NCBI GenBank assembly: GCA_028456385.1
Contig: JALNQF010000068.1
Span: 62,001 to 126,000 of the forward strand
Reading direction: 5' to 3'
Length of the DNA: 64,000 bases
Source of the DNA: Ophiosphaerella korrae
Taxonomy: Eukaryota > Ascomycota > Dothideomycetes > Pleosporales > Phaeosphaeriaceae
The position numbers and the translations under genes are program-made. This document shows, piece after piece, positions 47,734 through 58,800 of this stretch (within the stretch, counting starts at the first letter, position 1; every line of letters begins with the position of its first letter). The notes below the pieces were generated by a model, which was given only the letters and a program-made list of their open reading frames with translations, was not told the origin of the DNA and made no database searches.

Positions 47734-48652
47734 TTTCCTTGGGTTAAACTGCGCATTATCACCGCAGTTACCCAGAGTTGCGCATATTTGATGACTCATC
47801 ATGTTCACAGATTTCGACGACCGTCAACTCTCTCGTTTGGTTCCTGATGTTCAGACTAGATTTCCATACGTTCAAAATTCCACGGCTCTGGGAGTCTGCT
47901 AGTCGGTTGCTTTTGCCTTGCACGATGAAAGGCAGTCTGAGTTCAAAGGATTCATTACAGAGCTGTGGTCCTCCAATAGTCATCCACCAACCTTCTGTGT
48001 TTATCCACACGTTAATTGCCGTCTCTTTACAGATTTCGTATTTCTAACATTTTAGATGCAGTGTTCCTTGATTCTCTCAGCTGTGACATTAGCACTGTCA
48101 CGATCGCGCACGCCGACTTGTCGCCGGCCATGCCGCCGGGCCGTGCCGCATTCACTAAAAGTCGCCCAATTCTTTTCATGTTTCATTCATGAATCTGATC
48201 ACAAAACCAGATCACATATTCAGTGTGTCGTAATCGCGCGTCTACATCACAGCCGCCCGAGGGAACGCTTTCCCGAAGAACGAGCTCCAGTCATAGCCAA
48301 ATTCAACTGAAGTCAACGTTTCAACGGCACCGCGCCGCAGCGGTTACATCCTCCAGCGGTAAGTGAAATGAATTCATGTATACAATGACAAAATTATTGG
48401 TTCTGATGAAAAGCAACTCAACTAGCGAGTAAATCTTTTCTGATTGGAATACCATCCGCGTGATATCAGTGTCAAGAGATAAACTTGAATGCTTCATCTG
48501 CTACCTATATCCAATACGGATGGGGTCTAAAGTGCGTGCATTCGCAATTTTAATGCTCAGCCAGCATCCCAACAAATCTTCTTTCACTCTATCATCGCAA
48601 TCAAAAATCACGAACTTCGTATCACAGCATCTTCAAACTCAAATCCACAACC
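47734..48652. other. No confident gene
   Basis: A 91-codon minus-strand stretch (about 47,768-48,045) contains WINTEGWWMTIGGPQ and looks somewhat protein-like but has no ATG, recognisable domain or matching exon. The rest shows no feature apart from the 5' flank of the next gene. Confidence 0.45.
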
Positions 48653-48960
48653 ATGTCACTTATCGGCCAAGTCTTCAACAAAGCTCTATCGAAGAACATC
48701 TCCGTCTACCTCTCTGAGCCTGGAGATGGGTTTAAACGCATTCCTGGTGCCATCGACCAGGCTTTGAAGGCAGCTGCTCTCCAAAAGGTCAAGCGTAGTT
48801 TTGAGAGCGGCGCTTTATTCAAGGATGACGACATGAAGCTGATGGAGCGTGTCGTGGTCACGTAATTTACCTTCTGTCGAGGTTCTTTCATACGCTGACT
48901 GTAGCCAGGAACATGTCCCACCAGAGCCCGGGTGATCCAAACGCCCACTACTCCGTCTAG
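48653..48960 (+). CDS. Small protein of unknown function, two exons
   Basis: Exon 1 (48,653-48,861) begins MSLIGQVFNKALSKNISVYL and contains GDGFKRIPGAIDQALKAAAL. A 47-bp GT-AG intron (48,862-48,908, with GCTGAC branch site) joins it to exon 2 (48,909-48,960), which reads NMSHQSPGDPNAHYSV before TAG. The product is 86 residues, hydrophilic, without signal peptide. The frame after the TAG stays open and protein-like (KGGHVTENPSNQT), so the original protein may have been longer and the stop new (C-to-T type). I do not recognise a named family. It may be intact or recently truncated. Confidence 0.5.
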
Positions 48961-49442
48961 GGTGAGACCGGCAATGGTACCAAGGTCAAAGGCGGACATG
49001 TCACCGAGAACCCCTCCAATCAGACAGCAAGTCATCTCCTAAATTTGATGTACTGTTCGCTAACTTCAAGAGCAGCAAGCCAGTTGAGTGTCTTTCTCAT
49101 GGTCTCGATTAGTTGGCTCTTGTTGTGATACCTGTTCCGAGGCAGTCTGTCCTTACCGATCGTTAGCAAGCATATTCTCCATTGTTACTTGTTAGCAACG
49201 AGCAACGCTCGAGAGATGTTGTAGACTTCATTAGAATCAAACGCGTGCACTACTTCATTCCAACTCGTTCTCTGTTCACGCCTTATCAGTTATCAAACAG
49301 TGGATGATTATCTTCCGTCCAAGGGAAACAAATGTGTCTCAACCAATCTTAAGCATAAACTTGCTGCACAATTCTGATGAGGTATATTTTTTGTGTCATC
49401 ATCATTACTACTACTCATCTCTCATCTCTCATCTCCGCAAAC
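48961..49442. other. Intergenic or 3' regions, no gene seen
   Basis: It may include the former 3' part of the small gene to the left and the 3' region of the DUF6594 pseudogene. It holds a short CTCATCTCTCATCTCTCATCT repeat near 49,415-49,435. Confidence 0.5.
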
Positions 49443-50460
49443 CTAGTTCCCCGGCCCTGTAAGATTCCCGATAGATACCACCAAAATCGCATAATACGCC
49501 GCACTTGCCGCAAAAAGCCTATTCTTTGCTGCCCCTATAAGTAAACTCATCGCCGCACTAAACAATAGGGTAAACACAATTAACACACCTACTGCATTAA
49601 ACGTGTCGCGATTGTAATCGTCAATAGCAGACGCTGGTACTGTGCTATTGATGCTGGCGAGTTTGCTGAGGTTCGAAATAGCGGGTGTGGATGTAAAGTA
49701 GTATAACGTGACGACGTGGATAACAAGCAGGATGAAGACAACAAGGGTGATAAGGATGTTAACGAGTTTATTAATGCGGGTGGAGGAGTAGAGGGAGATC
49801 AGTTTGTCACCGGTTTTTTGCTGGAGTTCGGGGGTGCGGAAGTATTTCTGCTCGTCATGTTAGTACACGTGCCTAAGCCTCTACTCTCCCGAAATGCTAG
49901 GCTGTACCTGCAAAGGCGGATTTGACGTTCTAAAAACTTTCTTCAATGCCTAATCTATTATTCCAATCGTTGTCTCAAAGCCGCTATCAAACGTCGCCCA
50001 CTCGCGTCCATTATGCAAGCTTACAATATCCTCTTTACTCCTTATCAAATCCATCTCCGCGTCCATGAGGGGCTTAGTATTATAATAATATCTTCTCACA
50101 TTTCAATTATTTCGATTCAAAGGTTTCTGAAAGGATGCAAGTTGCCGCGCTTTAATCAGGATGTCGTAGTACTCCATCACCTTATCCTTGATTTTGCGGA
50201 GAATTACCCATCAATTTCATGCATCACCTTCAACAGTAGCTTTGTCTACATCCGTTTCTTGTAACTGTAATCGCTGTAGGCACGACATCTCGTCATCCTC
50301 GTCAATATCGTCTAGTTCTCGTTCTAGTATCATAATCTCATCTTGCAAGTCAGGCAGGACGCGTAAGTGCAGGTAACTGAAACTCCAGTAGAGCAAGAAG
50401 TTAGCTTCACTAGATTAGAAAGCCGCTAGGCAGGGGAAGCCGTTAGGTATATCTTCGACT
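49443..50460 (-). pseudogene. DUF6594 membrane protein, broken
   Basis: On the minus strand the N-terminal part reads EDIPNGFPCLAAF, stop, SSEANFLLYWSFSYLHLRVL. LPDLQDEIMILERELDDIDE follows, the helical start typical of DUF6594. The middle (about 50,190) has further stops. The C-terminal part contains KTGDKLISLYSSTRINKLVN and three hydrophobic segments (around LVNILITLVVFILLVI, VGVLIVFTLLFSAAMSLL and FAASAAYYAILVVSIG), the three-helix end of the family. A probable intron lies near 49,868-49,925. Most stops are TAA/TAG at likely Gln codons. The family's function is unknown; it is common in accessory regions of ascomycetes. Confidence 0.8.
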
Positions 50461-50587
50461 ACAATTATAAGTTGAGTTAGAAGCCAAAATATTATGGCGA
50501 AAACGACTCACGTCTTTGTGTCTTTGTTTCAAGCACATCTTGTGGCTCGGGGGCGGACTTGAAAGACCCTGTTATTCAGCGTAGCAC

Positions 50588-51197
50588 GTGTGGGCGCTTC
50601 TTCTTTTCGGCTACTACACAGGCCACGGCCTCTTCCGCGAAGACAGAAAATACCTCAAGCTCAGCTCCTCCAACAACCCCGCAGCCTGCGAAGGTTTCAG
50701 CCGCAACGCCCGCGCAAACTGGAACAAAGTGGAAGAAGAGCTGCGAGATAACAAAGCCGAAGCTAACATCTTAACTATACTAGATACATGCTATGCCAGC
50801 AACTTCGTGCGCAAGTTAGGAAGACGAGCAATCAAGAAACAAATTAGTAGCTGCGTGTGCAATCAACCAAACGACTGCGTCACTGGGGAATTACTCTTTC
50901 ACACGTGCGCTGATCGATGCGCTGAAGGAACTACTAGATGTGCACAAGGACTCGATATCGACGTGGCGGTTACAACAACGCATCAAATTCAATAAGAATC
51001 GCTCGGAGACGCCGGCGCTTCTGCTATCTCACAGAAGCTTTGCTAAAGTCGGGCGGTGTTGCTCGCATGTGCCCAGAACACCCACATCCCTGGCGACTGC
51101 TCAGCGGTGCGGATTTGTCGTCCACGCAGAATCTCGTGGGATCTTCTCAGTGAAGGGTGCATATGACAAGCTCGTTCGCAATTCTGGGGTACTCTAG
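50588..51197 (+). pseudogene. Caspase-like (C14 type) protease domain, truncated and frameshifted
   Basis: The frame from 50,588 gives FGYYTGHGLFREDRKYLKLS, whose GHG His is the expected catalytic His. NILTILDTCYASNFVRK follows, with the catalytic Cys in the DxC motif. Near 50,890 the coding frame shifts, and SFTRALIDALKELLDVHKDS continues in another frame. The N-terminal part, before the usual YYxGHG strand, is missing. In fungi such domains occur in metacaspase-related or NLR-type proteins linked to regulated cell death; which it was cannot be decided. It cannot make a complete protease. Confidence 0.7.
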
Positions 51198-52169
51198 TGA
51201 GCCATCAGTGGTCTAGCTTTAGGTCCGACAACAGCATGGTTGGTGAGAACTGGAGCGCGCTCGTCGTCAGGACCAGAAGCGCACCGCCTAAGTACAATCC
51301 GTAGTGTTGCTTGTAGCTTGATTGAGATTGCCAGATGTCTCGCACCGCACAGCGGACGAAAGACCATGGACCTGTCGAGCCTGCGCGCATCGGAGAGAAT
51401 ATGCAACTTGGCTTAACAGTATTCCGACACGGGATTCCAGAAATTATGAGGCAAGGAATGCATTCCCAATGGCGGCTTGTAGGTCAACCGCAGTCCTCAG
51501 TAATAGTGCTGTGACAGCTATCGATCGCGTAGCCCATCCATCTACCATGATGAGACTCCACGTCGTGTTGTTGGCTCGTCCAAACCACAAAAATAGCAGG
51601 AAGCCGCACAGAAGAAGCTGTACCACGGTCGTTGCTGCGACGATGGATAGAGAGCCCAACCCTAGCCGGTTCATATCTTGAGCCGCAGGTGTGGTGGACA
51701 CAGTGACTTTCGGCTGTAGTCCGGCTTTATGGGTGATTGCTGCCTCAGGTAGTAATTGTGTGCTTGCGTCTTCTTAAAGCTGATTAAACATTTACCCCTC
51801 GACTGAGCTCCATTGCGTGTTTTGAGACCTAAAAAACTTTCGATAACATAGCCAAAGTATTAATGTCATCGCAATAACAACAGGAAATGCAATCGATACG
51901 CTAGTGGAGCAAGTGCATCTGTGCGGCCAACAGTCGACACGGCGCTGATAAGTGCGACAGATGATGTTGTTACTGGAGGTTGTCCGACGTTGTTGAGATC
52001 TGGGTTTCCATAGAAATCGTATTGTTCTTGACGATCCATATACATGGCTGTCGTGTCTCCCTAGGGACAACCTGGAGGGTCGTGTGTGCTGGCATTTACC
52101 TTGCAACATCCTGCAAAGGTAGCGTTTTTGCCTCGGGCGCATTGGAAGAACGAGGAGCGCGAGCCGCAA
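51194..52169 (-). pseudogene. Multi-pass membrane protein remnant
   Basis: Hydrophobic minus-strand segments are found at about 51,640 (SIVAATTVVQLLLCGFLLFL), 51,500 (RSIAVTALLLRTAVDLQAAIG) and 51,250 (LYLGGALLVLTTSAL), in different frames. Between them the reading frame is broken several times. The LLLRTAVDLQA segment recalls large membrane proteins found in many ascomycete gene families, but I cannot name one. The start region (about 51,980-52,169) is only weakly coding. Confidence 0.5.
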
Positions 52170-52362
52170 GTAGCATTTGGAAAAGAGCCAAGGAGATCCA
52201 CGCTGGATGCCAACGGGTAGACGTCCGCTTCTGGACAGCCAGTGCTACAGGGATTTATTCACGTTGAGGTGCGGCTGAGCTGACATGCATGCACGCTAGG
52301 TTGGGGGGCCGAACCTCATCTCATCAACCAGACGCACCGCATACGTCTTCGAGACCGTTCAT

Positions 52363-52782
52363 ATGGAGCTTGAAACCCCACTCATTGCATGCGCTCCGAA
52401 TCGCAAGCGAGTTGCTTTGTTTGAACAGATACTGGGGATCGTCGGCGCAAGATTCCTTACTTCACTGAGAGAACAATGGACCGTCTGTGTCGATTCAGAG
52501 GCTGTGATCAACGACTATCAGATCTCAGGAGCGACATCTAGTACATTGTCGCTCACCGGTGGCACTGCTGATAACTAGATCTCATCGCAGGGTGTATTCG
52601 TAGACGTATACGAGACTATACCAGAGGCGAACGTGGCATCGTTGAATGCCCCTCCAAGGAAAGGCATTTCGACAGGGGACACAGACCGGGATCAACGTCA
52701 GGGAGTGGAGGATACAGACACATGGAGAGAGCATCCTGAACTTGATGATAGCAGCGATGACGAGCTACCACGTGAGAGATAA
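52363..52782 (+). pseudogene. Hypothetical acidic protein, one in-frame stop
   Basis: An open frame begins MELETPLIACAPNRKRVALF and runs to TAG at 52,576. The same frame then continues through ISSQGVFVDVYETIPEAN to DDSSDDELPRER and TAA at 52,780. The acidic end looks like a natural C-terminus, so the single TAG is probably an inactivating change (C-to-T type possible). There is no known domain. Confidence 0.4.
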
Positions 52783-53859
52783 ATGAAGTGCACTATCATT
52801 CTTAAGTGTGTGGTGCACGATTATGAGTGCTATGAAAATATCATAATAAGCATGTTAGCCTAATAAATTGGAAACTGTTTAGGTGTACAGCTGCGCCGTA
52901 GCCATAGCATGTCTTCTGTTTTCTGGGTATTGCGTCCTGTCACCGAACTTCACTGTTCCTGTTTCATGGATTCTGCTTCTATTCTTGTCCTTCGCAACTG
53001 GTAATCGCACGATCGCTCTAAGCGCCCACTTCGCAGCTGTGCCCCATCTGGCGCTTGGATGCTGCGCCGCCCCTCTCTCCTGCCTCGTCTACACCATCCT
53101 CAGGTATTTTACGTCTTCCTGTAACCCTGTGCGAACCAAATGGAGCCATGCCATGAACAGATGTTGCGTGGTTCCAGAAGTCTGATTCTGAGTCCAGCTT
53201 ATCTTCGCAACGACAGGGGCAGGCTGTTGGAACACCATATCTTTCCAGATACCTTTGACATGCGTGTGGAGCTCAAGCATATCATGACACTGGGTCAATC
53301 GATTTGACAGTGATTTGGCGGAGCCCAGACAGAACAGGCAACGCGCGGCAACTACGACTACACCGCGCTCTCTAATCAGCCCACAAAAGTCATTCAGGTG
53401 TTAAGATATGAGAAATGCAGATGAGCATCCCACATGTGAATGGAGTAACATCAGGCGTCGTGCTCATAACAATTGTGCATGCTCGTTCTTGTCGTCCATT
53501 TGCTTGGTAGGTGATGTACTTCGGCCACACGAGGAGCAAGCTCCTCTATGCTGCTGAAGCTCTGCGAGCATGGCTTCATCTTATTGGAGCCCTCTCCTTC
53601 AAACTTTATTCATAGACGTTGGTGCGCCTTGTGGGCTTCCAGATGATTTGAGACGTGCTTCAAGTAATCTTGGAAACACTCTCACGTCATCTCAGTCGGT
53701 CTGGGTCCATCGCTCGGCTTGAAATGATGATTACAGCCTGTACCAAGGCAGATACTGGATTTCAGAAACAGACCAATCTCGTAGTACAGCTCCTTCTTCC
53801 GTCGTCGAAGGCGCGCACACTAGAGCAGGTGGGTACGGACTCAGTCTGGCTTCATGTAT
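52783..53859. other. No confident gene
   Basis: A hydrophobic plus-strand frame at 52,883-53,185 has no ATG start and overlaps minus-strand frames. It may be a decayed membrane protein. Otherwise nothing is recognisable. Confidence 0.4.
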
Positions 53860-55802
53860 CTAGTATGTGTGAACAATGCTGAGGTGATCGTAAAATGGAC
53901 CTAGTAACAAATTCAGATCCTTTGTACAGCCAGGACAAGAATCATTCGCTGTAGGCGCTGCTGTCCTGTAGGCATAGTGCTTTCTGGCTGGGCTTGCCAG
54001 TCGAATAAGTGGTGGGAGAATCGCATCAAGGGCCAGATAGAGATCTGCCTCGTCCTTACTGCCATATAACAAGTCAATAACAACTCTACGTTCAGGCTCA
54101 AGTTTGATTAGTGCTGTAAGATACAAGGAAGGGCTTCCGAGATGCATCTGGTGGGAATAACTCTGACTCCCCTTGGCTATCTGGCAGATGTAACCCCTCA
54201 CGAAATCCTTCCGGTCTTTCCTGTAAGCTCTGTCGCATGATCGCCTTCTAAGGTCGTAGGCCTGGGCTGGTGAGAGTTGCCTTGTGGCGATAATTTCAGT
54301 TTCCAGCTCACCAAGAGCCTCAAGGAGTTGATCAGTCCTACTAACGAACTGCTCAATTGGCGAAGATCCAGGTGACTTGGGTGCTAGCAGGTTCCTGTTG
54401 GCTATCATTGAGCTGGACTCATTTTACAATGCGAGATGTTGCTCCCGATCCCAGATGAGCGACTGAGTGTCGATTGTAATAATTCTGGAGAGGTAGGACT
54501 GGGCTGTTCCCTTATCCTTATGATCCATCGCTATTTGGCACCGAAATCCTCCTGTATTTCCTACATGGATTAGTCAACATGTGTTGTGTTGGCTTACTAT
54601 TATTTTACTTATTATGGCATGCGCAAAGGCGTGTCAAAAGCAGTTCGCACTTAAGTTGTCACAATACCCAGCTCTTTGGCCAATACCCTTCAATGCTGCG
54701 TTAGAACAATTGTAGGTCCAAATACGGGCCTCTGAAATTAATTCATCTGAATTAATGTCGCGCATCACAGGGCGCTGCAAAGCACTACTGGTGTACTGTG
54801 CTTGAAAGATGAAACTGCCTGGCGGAGGCTTCACCTCGTCAAGATCACCGGGCGAAGACAGGTTTCCAAATATGTCGTCTGCAAAAGCAAGTGATAGGAA
54901 CCACGTCACTGGGCACATATACCTTATGAGAGGTTCCTCGTACAATATCGTGACAAGCCTATTAGATGTTAGCTTTGCGTCGTATGCACAAGTCTCGACA
55001 GCTAACTACGTGTGCTTCTTGCATTCGCGATGCCCCTTGCGGTTACCGAGCTTGATACGGAGAAGCCACCCATGATAACTCTCTGTGCGCTGGTACATGA
55101 GCGCAACATCTTTGTACAGCAAGCCTGCATTTGACTGATGCCATGCATTAGACTCAACAATCTCACCCGGGCAGACTCCAGGCAGCAGCAGAAGCTGTAT
55201 CGCAAAGCCCGTCCGATTCGCATGCGATGATGTAGCTGTGTGTATTCGTCGCAAGTGTAAAGGAACTGAATAAGGTCTATAGCCACTCCAACAGGTGCAA
55301 GCGGCTTTGGACGGGCGACCGTTGAAAATAGATGGTCTTTGACAAGCTCTTTTTTTTAATGTACATGTCGATTGCTTCGTCCTGGAACTTTGTGTATTAG
55401 TACTGCGTGTGGAGTTTGATAGCGCGTTTGAGGCTGGCGAGACGATGGCGAATAGTAGTATCTGTAATGGCTTCTTCAATAACGCCTTATTTTGCTCCAG
55501 CTAACCACTCAAGGCAACAGGTGATTTGGTGCACAGTTGGCGGTTCGGTCAGGGCTTCCTGTGTCTCTGGCTCGTTACGCACGACCGTCGTATATCTGTG
55601 AGTAATGAGTACAGATGTTCTGGGAGAGTTATACACTATCATAATCTTTCCACGGCCTCATTTTGTACTTGTAGCTCTCGAAGGCGGATGGGATCAAAGC
55701 GTATTTGACATCGTCCAGACTCAAGGATGACTTAGGAGCTGTCTCCTGACGAGCACGTTTCTTGAGCCTTGCGAGATTCAATGGACGACTGCTTTCTGCC
55801 AT
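53860..55802 (-). pseudogene. DUF3435 tyrosine recombinase (Starship-captain-related family), broken
   Basis: A gene of about 1.9 kb starts MAESSRPLNLARLKKRARQE (ATG at 55,800-55,802). It passes through KYKMRPWKDYDS, EEAITDTTIRHRLASLKRAI (about 55,430), then shifts frame into GEIVESNAWHQSNAGLLYKD (about 55,100-55,170) and GWLLRIKLGNRKGHR. VTWFLSLAFADDIFGNLSSP (about 54,890) and GQRAGYCDNL follow, then a TGA where the family's FRRGFxNA Arg is expected. MDHKDKGTAQSYLSR (54,484-54,528) matches the catalytic His/Tyr region, and a 182-codon C-terminal frame ends at 53,860. DUF3435 proteins are tyrosine recombinases; many move giant Starship elements. At least three stops and two frameshifts make it inactive. 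Transcription runs leftward, into the pseudogene cluster. Confidence 0.75.
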
Positions 55803-58800
55803 TTTGACGATCTGTCGGCGACAGTAAGGGACAGGTTACAACGAGAAGAACCAGCGAAGCTGAAGAAGAATGCGATGCGTGGAAGAAACGTGGGTGTACT
55901 GGAAGCTCATTGAAAATAACCAGGCCCAATGGCTGCAGAAGTAGATACAAGCATGATGGCGCTCAGAGGTCTGCTGGCTGGTTCTGAGTTTTCGTTTTAG
56001 GAAAATAGGCAAATTGACCGAAACGAGTTAATGGGGTGTAGTGCGGGTGACAGTTTTGTGTGTACTGGAAACAGAAATGTGTACAGCAGGTTCCCTGAAG
56101 GGGGACCTCAGGAGACGGTGGAGCGGACAGGAGAACCAGTTTACAACGTCCTATGATCGTATGTGAAAGAACACTTGGGCTGTTATATTTATGAACTTGG
56201 AAACCATTTGAAAGTGACAGGAGCACCGACAGAATTGAATAACGACAGCATAGCTAGAATGTATACCCGAGTTTCTAGTATCGAAATATTATAAATCCAG
56301 ATGTTTTGGCGGTTCTTAAAGACAGGAAGAACCTGGGCTCGGATATGTTTAGCATCTCAATGTAGGCAGGTAATATATCGTAGCTAGATCTGGAGGTATC
56401 TTGTGAGCGAGAATGAGATACCTATCAGAAATAATACGGATCTCGGTGCTAACAGATTAAGGATGGGTTTTCTAAAAGAAATCTACCTTAGTAGTACGAA
56501 TCTATAAGGGAGATAGTCATGAATATTATGTGATAGAATCTCAACATGGAGCAGAGAAGGAGAATTATTACCACGCGGCCGTGAAATGATGAACGGCAAA
56601 TGACCGATCATGAGATAAGCGCTAAACGGCGCTGATATGGAGCGTTCATGCTCTGAAAGTAATGACCTTTGACAAGCAGCGATTTAATGAAATTTGTTGT
56701 ACACGCCCTTTCGTAAATCTGACGATACCCGAGCGATAATTCCTACAACGTCAGCACAGTTCCAGCCCATCACCACATATCTAGCTCTTACCACCACAGA
56801 TCTCGCTCACTCGTTACACCACAGTCAACGCATCTCAACATCACCCCAGGTACACTGCATACAATCCCAAGCGCCCTCCACCGCCCCAACCAATAAATAT
56901 ATACGCTATAAACCGTTAAACTGCAAGCTAGAAAAACGCGTACCTCCACACCGCGTGGCAAATACGCAGGGAAGCCATGCAGCGCTGCGGTGCCCAACCC
57001 CGTCAGAGAAAGACTCGAGGACCCGACGATAAGTGGATGTAAAACCTCCGAAGCTGCTGCACATGTCGTGATACACACGGTGGTACGAGCTCTAATGCAT
57101 AAAACGAACGACTCTATCGGGTTCGTGGCCGGGGATGCGCTATCGGGTGTGCTGTGGCATGCGAGGTGTGCCTGGGCACGGCGATATGTGCGGAGATGGG
57201 CACGGTAAGGGCGCAAGCTGGCTATATCTAGGTGCATGTTTGGAGTTGTGAGGCGGGCGCTGCGACCAGCCGTGGTGTTTGTTGCGTGCGGGCGTATTTG
57301 TGTGCGTGTCGTCGGAGACACAATAACGGCTTCATGGGCATGGGCGCAGTTGTGTCTCGGCTAGAGGCTTTCGTGAGTTTGTTCATGAAGTGTATTTCGT
57401 CCCTAGGTTGCGGTTGGTATCGGGAGGAACTATATAGTCGGCCAAGCAGTGCGCTTCGTCGGCGACACGTCGAGACATTACAGGGCTTCGAAAGCGGGTT
57501 TCCGTGGCCAGAACGGTTTGATCATAGGTGGCAAGCGGGTGACGGTATTTCCTTGCATGTTCGCGTCGTGTTGGCGTGGAAAGAGCACAACGGCTTTCCG
57601 AGGTCTCGCGTTGTCGCAGGCGCTCTATCTTGGTGATGAAATGGGCGAGAAGAGGTCCCGAACCCTTGTGTGTAACGCGTTCGTCACGGTTTGACGTAAG
57701 GAGTGACAAGTCGTCATCGACTAATAAGCATCACCTTGACTTTATGTGATAGAATATTTAGAACCCACACTAAATGCTCTTATAGATTATGCACCAATCA
57801 TGGGCAACCCCACACCAGGAGTATCGAGTCCAGATGTATAGCGCCGATTTCACAATGAGCCAATAGTGCTTAGGATCATCTGCCAGGCTACTCAAAGATC
57901 CTGAGGCAGAGCACAAAGAGGCTACACTACGATATCACTGTGCGATAGAAGGCTCTTTTGGTAACATTTGAAGATATCGGGACGCCCTTTCCGCTGTCAG
58001 CCTCGGCCTTGTACTTCATGTGGGTGCCATATGTGGGCTGCTACATGCGTCTATCCGTAAGTCATTCATCAGAGCGCGCTCGGGAGGGTATTTACATATT
58101 GCTAGTGACTGCAGGCTGGTAGCATGCGTACGGGAAGCCGATTGCACACTAGAGAGTGCAGGCACACAGGAAACTTCTCACATCGTACAGTGCGGCGAAT
58201 GTAGCAGATCAAAACATGGTGCTACGTTCAGAGGGCACGAAAGGGCACCCGAGGTAAGCAGGTCTCTCCGTATAGCTACATCGGAAACCTGGAGTATCAC
58301 CAAGATAGATGACATGATCTACACTATCAGCTGGCGCATGTAGTGCCATGTGTGGGGTTGAAGTTGTGTTAGCACTAGCGTATTTCGTGTGCTGTCTCGA
58401 GAGTGGCTGGAGAGATTAGAGGCCGATCATCATTGCCAGGTTGTGCAACGATCAGCTAAACTTTATCAGTATGAATCATGTGTGACAAAGGGGGCGAAGT
58501 GTGTGGGGCAGCTCGTTGTGGTAGTGACTTTGGCACATGCGAGGCTGGATCAAATTGTGTGACACATGCAGCAGGCTCATTCTGCTTGGACTGCATGTCG
58601 TAGCAACTGAGCAATCCATAGTACGGTACATACACAATGTATTGGCGGATCTGAATTTTGCTACCCATGCAAGAGTTTGGGGTTGCCAATCCTGACTGAA
58701 TAAGGTAAGTATATACGTCAAAGGAGTTGTCAAGATCGACTGTCGCTGGCGTGACAAGAATGTGTTTTTTACTCGGCGGCGAGCTCCGCCCTATGGAAAT

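Noticed and set aside
47768..48045. Minus-strand stretch with WINTEGWWMTIGGPQ
   Set aside because: It looks protein-like but has no start codon, no recognised domain and no second exon.
56788..57321. 177-codon minus-strand frame
   Set aside because: Composition is Ser/Thr/Arg-rich, other strands and frames are also open, and no domain is seen.
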